A DNA stretch of 64,000 nt, from contig OZ059894.1 of the NCBI GenBank assembly GCA_964057225.1, positions 1,116,001 to 1,180,000 of the forward strand, written 5' to 3'. Below are positions 1 through 13,331 of this stretch, piece after piece. The stretch is from Auanema rhodensis. Taxonomy: Eukaryota > Nematoda > Chromadorea > Rhabditida > Rhabditidae. The position numbers were made by a program, and so were the translations under genes. Each line of letters starts with the position of its first letter. Position 1 is the first letter of the stretch. The notes beneath the pieces are model-generated. The model searched no databases, was not told the origin of the DNA, and saw nothing but the letters and a program-made list of their open reading frames with translations.

Positions 1-2106
1 CGACGCAGCTTAAAAATCCGCATCGAATGCACTATACTACATTGAGAAACGCTTAATACAAAAATTAGTTATGATCGTTTGAAAAATGATGCATTAGTGT
101 ATGTTGAGTTTCCATGTACACTCAACATTGCTTCCAAAAACATTTTGACAAAAGTTTTTTCAAAAAATTTCAAAATAATTTAGCAAAAAGTAGATGTTTT
201 TAGGTTCCTTTTTTCAAGGCAAAGACGATGGACAATGTTTTTCAACGAAAAAATTAATTCTTCAGGGTGAAAATCGAGGATATAAATGTGAACTTATATC
301 AGTTGATATCTCGGTGCATTTTTAAGCTAGCGCAAATCTGATAACACGGATCGACGCAGCTTAAAAATCCGCATCGAATGCACTATACTACATTGAGAAA
401 TGCTTAATACAAAAATTAGTTATGATCGTTTGAAAAATGATGCATTAGTGTATGTTGAGTTTCCATGTACACTCAACATTGCTTCCAAAAACATTTTGAC
501 GAAAATTTTTTCAAAAAATTTCAAAATAATTTAGCAAAAAGTAGATGTTTTTAGATTCCTTTTTTCAAGGCAAACACGATGGACTTTGTTTTTCAACGGA
601 ACAATTAATTCTTCAGGGTGAAAATCGAGGATATAAGTGTGAACTTATATCAGTTGATATCTCGGTGCATTTTTAAGCTAGCGCAAATCTGATAACAAAG
701 ATCGACGCAGCTTAAAAATCCGCATCGAATGCACTATACTACATTGAGAAACGCTTAATACAAAAATTAGTTATGATCGTTTGAAAAATGATGCATTAGT
801 GTATGTTGAGTTTCCATGTACACTCAACATTGCTTCCAAAAACATTTTGACAAAAATTTTTTCAAAAGATTTCAAAATAATTTAGCAAAAAGTAGATGTT
901 TTTAGGTTCCTTTTTTCAAGGCAAAGACGATGGACAATGTTTTTCAACGAAAAAATTAATTCTTCAGGGTGAAAATCGAGGATATAAATGTGAACTTATA
1001 TCAGTTGATATCTCGGTGCATTTTTAAGCTAGCGCAAATCTGATAACACGGATCGACGCAGCTTAAAAATCCGCATCGAATGCACTATACTACATTGAGA
1101 AACGCTTAATACAAAAATTAGTTATGATCGTTTGAAAAATGATGCATTAGTGTATGTTGAGTTTCCATGTACACTCAACATTGCTTCCAAAAACATTTTG
1201 ACGAAAATTTTTTCAAAAAATTTCAAAATAATTTAGCAAAAAGTAGATGTTTTTAGATTCCTTTTTTCAAGGCAAACACGATGGACATTGTTTTTCAACG
1301 AAAAAATTAATTCTTCAGGGTGAAAATCGAGGATATAAGTGTGAACTTATATCAGTTGATATCTCGGTGCATTTTTAAGCTAGCGCAAATCTGATAACAA
1401 AGATCGACGCAGCTTAAAAATCCGCATTGAATGCACTATGCTACATTGAGAAACGCTCAATACAAAAATTAGTTATGATCGTTTGAAAAATGATGCATTA
1501 GTGTATGTTGAGTTTCCATGTACACTCAACATTGCTTCCAAAAACATTTTGACAAAAATTTTTTCAAAAAATTTCAAAACAATTTAGCAAAAAGTAGATG
1601 TTTTTAGGTTCCTTTTTTTAAGGCAAAGACGATGGACAATGTTTTTCAACGAAAAAATTAATTCTTCAGGGTGAAAATCGAGGATATAAATGTGAACTTA
1701 TATCAGTTGATATCTCGGTGCATTTTTAAGCTAGCGCAAATCTGATAACACGGATCGACGCAGCTTAAAAATCCGCATCGAATGCACTATACTACATTGA
1801 GAAATGCTTAATACAAAAATTAGTTATGATCGTTTGAAAAATGATGCATTAGTGTATGTTGAGTTTCCATGTACACTCAACATTGCTTCCAAAAACATTT
1901 TGACGAAAATTTTTTCAAAAAATTTCAAAATAATTTAGCAAAAAGTAGATGTTTTTAGATTCCTTTTTTCAAGGCAAACACGATGGACATTGTTTTTCAA
2001 CGAAAAAATTAATTCTTCAGGGTGAAAATCGAGGATATAAGTGTGAACTTATATCAGTTGATATCTCGGTGCATTTTTAAGCTAGCGCAAATCTGATAAC
2101 AAAGAT
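1..2106. repeat. Dimeric HOR block (702 bp, three copies)
   Basis: Six units starting at 1, 352, 703, 1054, 1405 and 1756 alternate strictly between two kinds. Odd units carry G204, G224 (AAAGACG), A286 and end in ACACGGAT. Even units carry G150 (GACGAAAA), A204, C224 (AAACACG), GACATTG or GACTTTG near 231-237, G286, and end in ACAAAGAT. The repeating unit is therefore 702 bp. Private changes are frequent here, for example GACTTTG and a GGAACAATT run in the unit at 352, and AAAAGATTT in the unit at 703. This suggests an older or less homogenised part of the array. Confidence 0.85.
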
Positions 2107-3510
2107 CGACGCAGCTTAAAAATCCGCATTGAATGCACTATACTACATTGAGAAACGCTCAATACAAAAATTAGTTATGATCGTTTGAAAAATGATGCAT
2201 TAGTGTATGTTGAGTTTCCATGTACACTCAACATTGCTTCCAAAAACATTTTGACAAAAATTTTTTCGAAAATATTCAAAATAATTTAGCAAAAAGTAGA
2301 TGTTTTTAGATTCCTTTTTTCAAGGCAAACACGATGGACAATGTTTTTCAACGAATAAATTAATTCTTCAGGGTGAAAATCGAGGATATAAGTGTGAACT
2401 TATATCAGTTGATATCTCGGTGCATTTTTAAGCTAGCGCAAATCTGATAACACAGATCGACGCAGCTTAAAAATCCGCATCGAATGCACTATACTACATT
2501 GAGAAAGGCTTAATACAAAAATTAGTTATGATCGTTTGAAAAATGATGCATTAGTGTATGTTGAGTTTCCATGTACACTCAACATTGCTTCCAAAAACAT
2601 TTTGACAAAAATGTTTTCGAAAAATTTCAAAATAATTTAGCAAAAAGTAGATGTTTTTAGATTCCTTTTTTCAAGGCAAAGACGATGGACAATGTTTTTC
2701 AACGAAAAAATTAATTCTTCAGGGTGAAAATCGAGGATATAAGTGTGAACTTATATCAGTTGATATCTCGGTGCATTTTTAAGCTAGCGCAAATCTGATA
2801 ACAAAGATCGACGCAGCTTAAAAATCCGCATTGAATGCACTATACTACATTGAGAAACGCTCAATACAAAAATTAGTTATGATCGTTTGAAAAATGATGC
2901 ATTAGTGTATGTTGAGTTTCCATGTACACTCAACATTGCTTCCAAAAACATTTTGACAAAAATTTTTTCGAAAATATTCAAAATAATTTAGCAAAAAGTA
3001 GATGTTTTTAGATTCCTTTTTTCAAGGCAAACACGATGGACAATGTTTTTCAACGAAAAAATTAATTCTTCAGGGTGAAAATCGAGGATATAAGTGTGAA
3101 CTTATATCAGTTGATATCTCGGTGCATTTTTAAGCTAGCGCAAATCTGATAACACAGATCGACGCAGATTAAAAATCCGCATCGAATGCACTATACTACA
3201 TTGAGAAAGGCTTAATACAAAAATTAGTTATGATCGTTTGAAAAATGATGCATTAGTGTATGTTGAGTTTCCATGTACACTCAACATTGCTTCCAAAAAC
3301 ATTTTGACAAAAATTTTTTCGAAAAATTTCAAAATAATTTAGCAAAAAGTAGATGTTTTTAGATTCTTTTTTTCAAGGCAAAGACGATGGACAATGTTTT
3401 TCAACGAAAAAATTAATTCTTCAGGGTGAAAATCGAGGATATAAATGTGAACTTATATCAGTTGATATCTCGGTGCATTTTTAAGCTAGCGCAAATCTGA
3501 TAACACGGAT
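2107..3510. repeat. Second dimeric HOR block (702 bp, two copies)
   Basis: Units at 2107 and 2809 share T24, C54, a distinctive GAAAATATTC at about 162-171, and C224. Units at 2458 and 3160 share AAAGGCTTAA at 47-56 and G224. The two pairs form a 702-bp tandem duplication, using different diagnostic bases from the preceding dimer. The unit at 3160 also has a private A at position 10 (GCAGATTAAA) and introduces T208 (AGATTCT), a variant that marks most of the 350-bp units downstream. Confidence 0.8.
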
Positions 3511-4210
3511 CGACGCAGCTTAAAAATCCGCATCGAATGCACTATACTACATTGAGAAACGCTTAATACAAAATTAGTTATGATCGTTTGAAAAATGATG
3601 CATTAGTGTATGTTGAGTTTCCATGTACACTCAACATTGCTTCCAAAAACATTTTGACAAAAATTTTTTCGAAAAATTTCAAAATAATTTAGCAAAAAGT
3701 AGATGTTTTTAGATTCCTTTTTTCAAGGCAAAGACGATGGACAATGTTTTTCAACGAAAAAATTAATTCTTCAGGGTGAAAATCGAGGATATAAGTGTGA
3801 ACTTATATCAGTTGATATCTCGGTGCATTTTTAAGCTAGCGCAAATCTGATAACACGGATCGACGCAGCTTAAAAATCCGCATCGAATGCACTATACTAC
3901 ATTGAGAAACGCTTAATACAAAATTAGTTATGATCGTTTGAAAAATGATGCATTAGTGTATGTTGAGTTTCCATGTACACTCAACATTGCTTCCAAAAAC
4001 ATTTTGACAAAAATTTTTTCGAAAAATTTCAAAATAATTTAGCAAAAAGTAGATGTTTTTAGATTCTTTTTTTCAAGGCAAAGACGATGGACAATGTTTT
4101 TCAACGAAAAAATTAATTCTTCAGGGTGAAAATCGAGGATATAAGTGTGAACTTATATCAGTTGATATCTCGGTGCATTTTTAAGCTAGCGCAAATCTGA
4201 TAACAAAGAT
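3511..4210. repeat. Two tandem 350-bp length-variant units
   Basis: Units at 3511-3860 and 3861-4210 lack one A in the A-run at positions 60-64 (ACAAAATTAG instead of ACAAAAATTAG). They are otherwise very similar: both have G162, while the second has T208. They are the first of eight such units in the left fifth of the window; the others start at 5264, 5965, 7719, 8420, 9823 and 13332. Shared linked variants argue for one original slippage deletion that was then copied by recombination. Confidence 0.9.
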
Positions 4211-5263
4211 CGACGCAGCTTAAAAATCCGCATTGAATGCACTATACTACATTGAGAAACGCTCAATACAAAAATTAGTTATGATCGTTTGAAAAATGAT
4301 GCATTAGTGTATGTTGAGTTTCCATGTACACTCAACATTGCTTCCAAAAACATTTTGACAAAAATTTTTTCAAAAAATTTCAAAATAATTTAGCAAAAAG
4401 TAGATGTTTTTAGATTCCTTTTTTCAAGGCAAAGACGATGGACAATGTTATTCATCGAAAAAATTAATTCTTCAGGGTGAAAATCGAGGATATAAGTGTG
4501 AACATATATCAGTTGATATCTCGGTGCATTTTTAAGCTAGCGCAAATCTGATAACACGGATCGACGCAGCTTAAAAATCCGCATCGAATGCTTTATACTA
4601 CATTGAGAAACGCTTAATACAAAAATTAGTTATGATCGTTTGAAAAATGATGCATTAGTGTATGTTGAGTTTCCATGTACACTCAACATTGCTTCCAAAA
4701 ACATTTTGACAAAAATTTTTTCAAAAAATTTCAAAATAATTTAGCAAAAAGTAGATGTTTTTAGATTCCTTTTTTCAAGGCAAAGACGATGGACAATGTT
4801 TTTCAACGAAAAAATTAATTCTTCAGGGTGAAAATCGAGGATATAAGTGTGAACTTATATCAGTTGATATCTCGGTGCATTTTTAAGCTAGCGCAAATCT
4901 GATAACACAGATCGACGCAGCTTAAAAATCCGCATCGAATGCACTATACTACATTGAGAAACGCTTTATACAAAAATTAGTTATCATCGTTTGAAAAATG
5001 ATGCATTAGTGTATGTTGAGTTTCCATGTACACTCAACATTGCTTCCAAAAACATTTTGACAAAAATGTTTTCGAAAAATTTCAAAATAATTTAGCAAAA
5101 AGTAGATGTTTTTAGATTCCTTTTTTCAAGGCAAAGACGATGGACAATGTTTTTCAACGAAAAAATTAATTCTTCAGGGTGAAAATCGAGGATATAAATG
5201 TGAACTTATATCAGTTGATATCTCGGTGCATTTTTAAGCTAGCGCAAATCTGATAACACGGAT
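4211..5263. repeat. Three-unit mosaic block
   Basis: The unit at 4211 is an early h-like unit with T24, C54 and A240/T245 (GTTATTCATCG), plus a private change in the hairpin arm (AACATATATC). The unit at 4562 carries T31 T32 (GCTTTATAC). The unit at 4913 carries T55, C73 (ATCATCG) and G156 with G162. The GCTTTATAC unit followed by the T55/C73 unit is a pairing that recurs at 10875-11576, 11928-12629, 14033-14734, 19298-19999, 20000-20701, 24914-25615 and 27371-28072. Confidence 0.75.
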
Positions 5264-6665
5264 CGACGCAGCTTAAAAATCCGCATCGAATGCACTATAC
5301 TACATTGAGAAACGCTTAATACAAAATTAGTCATGATCGTTTGAAAAATGATGCATTAGTGTATGTTGAGTTTCCATGTACACTCAACATTGCTTCCAAA
5401 AACATTTTGACAAAAATTTTTTCGAAAAATTTCAAAATAATTTAGCAAAAAGTAGATGTTTTTAGATTCTTTTTTTCAAGGCAAAGACGATGGACAATGT
5501 TTTTAAACGAAAAAATTAATTCTTCAGGGTGAAAATCGAGGATATAAGTGTGAACTTATATCAGTTGATATCTCGGTGCATTTTTAAGCTAGCGCAAATC
5601 TGATAACACAGATCGACGCAGCTTAAAAATCCGCATCGAATGCACTATACTACATTAAGAAACGCTTTATACAAAAATTAGTTATGATCGTTTGAAAAAT
5701 GATGCATTAGTGTATGTTGAGTTTCCATGTACACTCAACATTGCTTCCAAAAACATTTTGACAAAAATGTTTTCGAAAAATTTCAAAATAATTTAGCAAA
5801 AAGTAGATGTTTTTAGATTCCTTTTTTCAAGGCAAAGACGATGGACAATGTTTTTCAACGAAAAAATTAATTCTTCAGGGTGAAAATCGAGGATATAAAT
5901 GTGAACTTATATCAGTTGATATCTCGGTGCATTTTTAAGCTAGCGCAAATCTGATAACACGGATCGACGCAGCTTAAAAATCCGCATCGAATGCACTATA
6001 CTACATTGAGAAACGCTTAATACAAAATTAGTTATGATCGTTTGAAAAATGATGCATTAGTGTATGTTGAGTTTCCATGTACACTCAACATTGCTTCCAA
6101 AAACATTTTGACAAAAATTTTTTCGAAAAATTTCAAAATAATTTAGCAAAAAGTAGATGTTTTTAGATTCTTTTTTTCAAGGCAAAGACGATGGACAATG
6201 TTTTTCAACGAAAAAATTAATTCTTCAGGGTGAAAATCGAGGATATAAGTGTGAACTTATATCAGTTGATATCTCGGTGCATTTTTAAGCTAGCGCAAAT
6301 CTGATAACACAGATCGACGCAGCTTAAAAATCCGCATCGAATGCACTATACTACATTAAGAAACGCTTTATACAAAAATTAGTTATGATCGTTTGAAAAA
6401 TGATGCATTAGTGTATGTTGAGTTTCCATGTACACTCAACATTGCTTCCAAAAACATTTTGACAAAAATTTTTTCAAAAAATTTCAAAATAATTTAGCAA
6501 AAAGTAGATGTTTTTAGATTCCTTTTTTCAAGGCAAAGACGATGGACAATGTTATTCATCGAAAAAATTAATTCTTCAGGGTGAAAATCGAGGATATAAG
6601 TGTGAACTTATATCAGTTGATATCTCGGTGCATTTTTAAGCTAGCGCAAATCTGATACCACAGAT
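5264..6665. repeat. 701-bp dimer pairing 350-bp and 351-bp units
   Basis: The 350-bp units at 5264 and 5965 alternate with 351-bp units at 5614 and 6315. The 351-bp units carry A44 (ATTAAGAAAC) and T55. The 350-bp units carry G162, T208 and an ACACAGAT end. The second 351-bp unit differs from the first in carrying A240/T245 and C344, so the duplication was followed by conversion or by crossing-over with another unit type in its right half. Confidence 0.8.
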
Positions 6666-9600
6666 CGACGCAGCTTAAAAATCCGCATCGAATGCACTAT
6701 ACTACATTGAGAAACGCTTGATACAAAAATTAGTTATGATCGTTTGAAAAATGATGCATTAGTGTATGTTGAGTTTCCATGTACACTCAACATTGCTTCC
6801 AAAAACATTTTGACAAAAATGTTTTCGAAAAATTTCGAAATAATTTAGCAAAAAGTAGATGTTTTTAGATTCTTTTTTTCAAGGCAAAGACGATGGACAA
6901 TGTTTTTCAACGAAAAAATTAATTCTTCAGGGTGAAAATCGAGGATATAAGTGTGAACTTATATCAGTTGATATCTCGGTGCATTTTTAAGCTAGCGCAA
7001 ATCTGATAACACAGATCGACGCAGCTTAAAAATCCGCATCGAATGCACTATACTACATTAAGAAACGCTTTATACAAAAATTAGTTATGATCGTTTGAAA
7101 AATGATGCATTAGTGTATGTTGAGTTTCCATGTACACTCAACATTGCTTCCAAAAACATTTTGACAAAAATGTTTTCGAAAAATTTCGAAATAATTTAGC
7201 AAAAAGTGGATGTTTTTAGATTCCTTTTTTCAAGGCAAAGACGATGGACAATGTTTTTCAACGAAAAAATTAATTCTTCAGGGTGAAAATCGAGGATATA
7301 AATGTGAACTTATATCAGTTGATATCTCGGTGCATTTTTAAGCTAGCGCAAATCTGATAACACGGATCGACGCAGCTTAAAAATCCGCATCGAATGCACT
7401 ATACTACATTGAGAAACGCTTGATACAAAAATTAGTTATGATCGTTTGAAAAATGATGCATTAGTGTATGTTGAGTTTCCATGTACACTCAACATTGCTT
7501 CCAAAAACATTTTGACAAAAATGTTTTCGAAAAATTTCAAAATAATTTAGCAAAAAGTAGATGTTTTTAGATTCCTTTTTTCAAGGCAAAGACGATGGAC
7601 AATGTTTTTCAACGAAAAAATTAATTCTTCAGGGTGAAAATCGAGGATATAAATGTGAACTTATATCAGTTGATATCTCGGTGCATTTTTAAGCTAGCGC
7701 AAATCTGATAACACGGATCGACGCAGCTTAAAAATCCGCATCGAATGCACTATACTACATTGAGAAACGCTTAATACAAAATTAGTTATGATCGTTTGAA
7801 AAATGATGCATTAGTGTATGTTGAGTTTCCATGTACACTCAACATTGCTTCCAAAAACATTTTGACAAAAATTTTTTCGAAAAATTTCAAAATAATTTAG
7901 CAAAAAGTAGATGTTTTTAGATTCTTTTTTTCAAGGCAAAGACGATGGACAATGTTTTTCAACGAAAAAATTAATTCTTCAGGGTGAAAATCGAGGATAT
8001 AAGTGTGAACTTATATCAGTTGATATCTCGGTGCATTTTTAAGCTAGCGCAAATCTGATAACACAGATCGACGCAGCTTAAAAATCCGCATCGAATGCAC
8101 TATACTACATTAAGAAACGCTTTATACAAAAATTAGTTATGATCGTTTGAAAAATGATGCATTAGTGTATGTTGAGTTTCCATGTACACTCAACATTGCT
8201 TCCAAAAACATTTTGACAAAAATGTTTTCGAAAAATTTCAAAATAATTTAGCAAAAAGTAGATGTTTTTAGATTCCTTTTTTCAAGGCAAAGACGATGGA
8301 CAATGTTTTTCAACGAAAAAATTAATTCTTCAGGGTGAAAATCGAGGATATAAATGTGAACTTATATCAGTTGATATCTCGGTGCATTTTTAAGCTAGCG
8401 CAAATCTGATAACACGGATCGACGCAGCTTAAAAATCCGCATCGAATGCACTATACTACATTGAGAAACGCTTAATACAAAATTAGTTATGATCGTTTGA
8501 AAAATGATGCATTAGTGTATGTTGAGTTTCCATGTACACTCAACATTGCTTCCAAAAACATTTTGACAAAAATTTTTTCGAAAAATTTCAAAATAATTTA
8601 GCAAAAAGTAGATGTTTTTAGATTCTTTTTTTCAAGGCAAAGACGATGGACAATGTTTTTCAACGAAAAAATTAATTCTTCAGGGTGAAAATCGAGGATA
8701 TAAGTGTGAACTTATATCAGTTGATATCTCGGTGCATTTTTAAGCTAGCGCAAATCTGATAACACAGATCGACGCAGCTTAAAAATCCGCATCGAATGCA
8801 CTATACTACATTAAGAAACGCTTTATACAAAAATTAGTTATGATCGTTTGAAAAATGATGCATTAGTGTATGTTGAGTTTCCATGTACACTCAACATTGC
8901 TTCCAAAAACATTTTGACAAAAATTTTTTCAAACAATTTCAAAATAATTTAGCAAAAAGTAGATGTTTTTGGATTCCTTTTTTCAAGGCAAAGACGATGG
9001 ACAATGTTATTCATCGAAAAAATTAATTCTTCAGGGTGAAAATCGAGGATATAAGTGTGAACTTATATCAGTTGATATCTCGGTGCATTTTTAAGCTAGC
9101 GCAAATCTGATACCACAGATCGACGCAGCTTAAAAATCCGCATCGAATGCACTATACTACATTGAGAAACGCTTGATACAAAAATTAGTTATGATCGTTT
9201 GAAAAATGATGCATTAGTGTATGTTGAGTTTCCATGTACACTCAACATTGCTTCCAAAAACATTTTGACAAAAATGTTTTCGAAAAATTTCGAAATAATT
9301 TAGCAAAAAGTGGATGTTTTTAGATTCCTTTTTTCAAGGCAAAGACGATGGACAATGTTTTTCAACGAAAAAATTAATTCTTCAGGGTGAAAATCGAGGA
9401 TATAAATGTGAACTTATATCAGTTGATATCTCGGTGCATTTTTAAGCTAGCGCAAATCTGATAACACGGATCGACGCAGCTTAAAAATCCGCATCGAATG
9501 CACTATACTACATTGAGAAACGCTTGATACAAAAATTAGTTATGATCGTTTGAAAAATGATGCATTAGTGTATGTTGAGTTTCCATGTACACTCAACATT

Positions 9601-10523
9601 GCTTCCAAAAACATTTTGACAAAAATGTTTTCGAAAAATTTCAAAATAATTTAGCAAAAAGTAGATGTTTTTAGATTCCTTTTTTCAAGGCAAAGACGAT
9701 GGACAATGTTTTTCAACGAAAAAATTAATTCTTCAGGGTGAAAATCGAGGATATAAATGTGAACTTATATCAGTTGATATCTCGGTGCATTTTTAAGCTA
9801 GCGCAAATCTGATAACACGGATCGACGCAGCTTAAAAATCCGCATCGAATGCACTATACTACATTGAGAAACGCTTAATACAAAATTAGTTATGATCGTT
9901 TGAAAAATGATGCATTAGTGTATGTTGAGTTTCCATGTACACTCAACATTGCTTCCAAAAACATTTTGACAAAAATTTTTTCGAAAAATTTCAAAATAAT
10001 TTAGCAAAAAGTAGATGTTTTTAGATTCTTTTTTTCAAGGCAAAGACGATGGACAATGTTTTTCAACGAAAAAATTAATTCTTCAGGGTGAAAATCGAGG
10101 ATATAAGTGTGAACTTATATCAGTTGATATCTCGGTGCATTTTTAAGCTAGCGCAAATCTGATAACACAGATCGACGCAGCTTAAAAATCCGCATCGAAT
10201 GCACTATACTACATTAAGAAACGCTTTATACAAAAATTAGTTATGATCGTTTGAAAAATGATGCATTAGTGTATGTTGAGTTTCCATGTACACTCAACAT
10301 TGCTTCCAAAAACATTTTGACAAAAATTTTTTCAAACAATTTCAAAATAATTTAGCAAAAAGTAGATGTTTTTGGATTCCTTTTTTCAAGGCAAAGACGA
10401 TGGACAATGTTATTCATCGAAAAAATTAATTCTTCAGGGTGAAAATCGAGGATATAAGTGTGAACTTATATCAGTTGATATCTCGGTGCATTTTTAAGCT
10501 AGCGCAAATCTGATACCACAGAT
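6666..10523. repeat. Mosaic block with ~1.4-kb four-unit repeat
   Basis: Eleven units start at 6666, 7017, 7368, 7719, 8069, 8420, 8770, 9121, 9472, 9823 and 10173. The 350-bp units at 7719, 8420 and 9823 each follow a unit with A286 and an ACACGGAT end. The unit at 8770 (A44, T55, C165, G in GGATTCC, A240/T245, C344) recurs at 10173, 1403 bp later, marking a four-unit duplication that contains one 350-bp unit. The units at 7017 and 9121 share GTGGATG at about 190-196 and a G in TTTCGAAAT, linking the runs 7017-8068 and 9121-10172. Confidence 0.8.
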
Positions 10524-13331
10524 CGACGCAGCTTAAAAATCCGCATCGAATGCACTATACTACATTGAGAAACGCTTGATACAAAAATTAGTTATGATCG
10601 TTTGAAAAATGATGCATTAGTGTATGTTGAGTTTCCATGTACACTCAACATTGCTTCCAAAAACATTTTGACAAAAATTTTTTCGAAAAATTTCAAAATA
10701 ATTTAGCAAAAAGTAGATGTTTTTAGATTCCTTTTTTCAAGGCAAAGACGATGGACAATGTTTTTCAACGAAAAAATTTATTCTTCAGGGTGAAAATCGA
10801 GGATATAAGTGTGAACTTATATCAGTTGATATCTCGGTGCATTTTTAAGCTAGCGCAAATCTGATAACACGGATCGACGCAGCTTAAAAATCCGCATCGA
10901 ATGCTTTATACTACATTGAGAAACGCTTAATACAAAAATTAGTTATGATCGTTTGAAAAATGATGCATTAGTGTATGTTGAGTTTCCATGTACACTCAAC
11001 ATTGCTTCCAAAAACATTTTGACAAAAATTTTTTCAAAAAATTTCAAAATAATTTAGCAAAAAGTAGATGTTTTTAGATTCCTTTTTTCAAGGCAAAGAC
11101 GATGGACAATGTTTTTCAACGAAAAAATTAATTCTTCAGGGTGAAAATCGAGGATATAAGTGTGAACTTATATCAGTTGATATCTCGGTGCATTTTTAAG
11201 CTAGCGCAAATCTGATAACACAGATCGACGCAGCTTAAAAATCCGCATCGAATGCACTATACTACATTGAGAAACGCTTTATACAAAAATTAGTTATCAT
11301 CGTTTGAAAAATGATGCATTAGTGTATGTTGAGTTTCCATGTACACTCAACATTGCTTCCAAAAACATTTTGACAAAAATTTTTTCAAACAATTTCAAAA
11401 TAATTTAGCAAAAAGTAGATGTTTTTAGATTCCTTTTTTCAAGGCAAAGACGATGGACAATGTTATTCATCGAAAAAATTAATTCTTCAGGGTGAAAATC
11501 GAGGATATAAGTGTGAACTTATATCAGTTGATATCTCGGTGCATTTTTAAGCTAGCGCAAATCTGATACCACAGATCGACGCAGCTTAAAAATCCGCATC
11601 GAATGCACTATACTACATTGAGAAACGCTTGATACAAAAATTAGTTATGATCGTTTGAAAAATGATGCATTAGTGTATGTTGAGTTTCCATGTACACTCA
11701 ACATTGCTTCCAAAAACATTTTGACAAAAATTTTTTCGAAAAATTTCAAAATAATTTAGCAAAAAGTAGATGTTTTTAGATTCCTTTTTTCAAGGCAAAG
11801 ACGATGGACAATGTTTTTCAACGAAAAAATTAATTCTTCAGGGTGAAAATCGAGGATATAAGTGTGAACTTATATCAGTTGATATCTCGGTGCATTTTTA
11901 AGCTAGCGCAAATCTGATAACACGGATCGACGCAGCTTAAAAATCCGCATCGAATGCTTTATACTACATTGAGAAACGCTTAATACAAAAATTAGTCATG
12001 ATCGTTTGAAAAATGATGCATTAGTGTATGTTGAGTTTCCATGTACACTCAACATTGCTTCCAAAAACATTTTGACAAAAATTTTTTCAAAAAATTTCAA
12101 AATAATTTAGCAAAAAGTAGATGTTTTTAGATTCCTTTTTTCAAGGCAAAGACGATGGACAATGTTTTTCAACGAAAAAATTAATTCTTCAGGGTGAAAA
12201 TCGAGGATATAAGTGTGAACTTATATCAGTTGATATCTCGGTGCATTTTTAAGCTAGCGCAAATCTGATAACACAGATCGACGCAGCTTAAAAATCCGCA
12301 TCGAATGCACTATACTACATTGAGAAACGCTTTATACAAAAATTAGTTATCATCGTTTGAAAAATGATGCATTAGTGTATGTTGAGTTTCCATGTACACT
12401 CAACATTGCTTCCAAAAACATTTTGACAAAAATTTTTTCAAAAAATTTCAAAATAATTTAGCAAAAAGTAGATGTTTTTAGATTCCTTTTTTCAAGGCAA
12501 AGACGATGGACAATGTTTTTCAACGAAAAAATTAATTCTTCAGGGTGAAAATCGAGGATATAAGTGTGAACTTATATCAGTTGATATCTCGGTGCATTTT
12601 TAAGCTAGCGCAAATCTGATAACACAGATCGACGCAGCTTAAAAATCCGCATTGAATGCACTATACTACATTGAGAAACGCTTTATACAAAAATTAGTTA
12701 TCATCGTTTGAAAAATGATGCATTAGTGTATGTTGAGTTTCCATGTACACTCAACATTGCTTCCAAAAACATTTTGACAAAAATTTTTTCAAAAAATTTC
12801 AAAATAATTTAGCAAAAAGTAGATGTTTTTAGATTCCTTTTTTCAAGGCAAAGACGATGGACAATGTTATTCATCGAAAAAATTAATTCTTCAGGGTGAA
12901 AATCGAGGATATAAGTGTGAACTTATATCAGTTGATATCTCGGTGCATTTTTAAGCTAGCGCAAATCTGATACCACAGATCGACGCAGCTTAAAAATCCG
13001 CATCGAATGCACTATACTACATTGAGAAACGCTTGATACAAAAATTAGTTATGATCGTTTGAAAAATGATGCATTAGTGTATGTTGAGTTTCCATGTACA
13101 CTCAACATTGCTTCCAAAAACATTTTGACAAAAATGTTTTCGAAAAATTTCAAAATAATTTAGCAAAAAGTAGATGTTTTTAGATTCCTTTTTTCAAGGC
13201 AAAGACGATGGACAATGTTTTTCAACGAAAAAATTAATTCTTCAGGGTGAAAATCGAGGATATAAATGTGAACTTATATCAGTTGATATCTCGGTGCATT
13301 TTTAAGCTAGCGCAAATCTGATAACACGGAT
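10524..13331. repeat. Three- and four-unit duplication block
   Basis: Units at 10524 (G55), 10875 (T31 T32) and 11226 (T55, C73, A240/T245, C344) are followed by a second run at 11577, 11928, 12279 and 12630. The second run inserts one extra T55/C73 unit before the A240/T245 unit. The unit at 12981 restarts with G55, G156, A286 and an ACACGGAT end. C70 (GTCATG) in the unit at 11928 is shared with the 350-bp unit at 5264, an isolated variant more than 6 kb apart. Confidence 0.75.
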
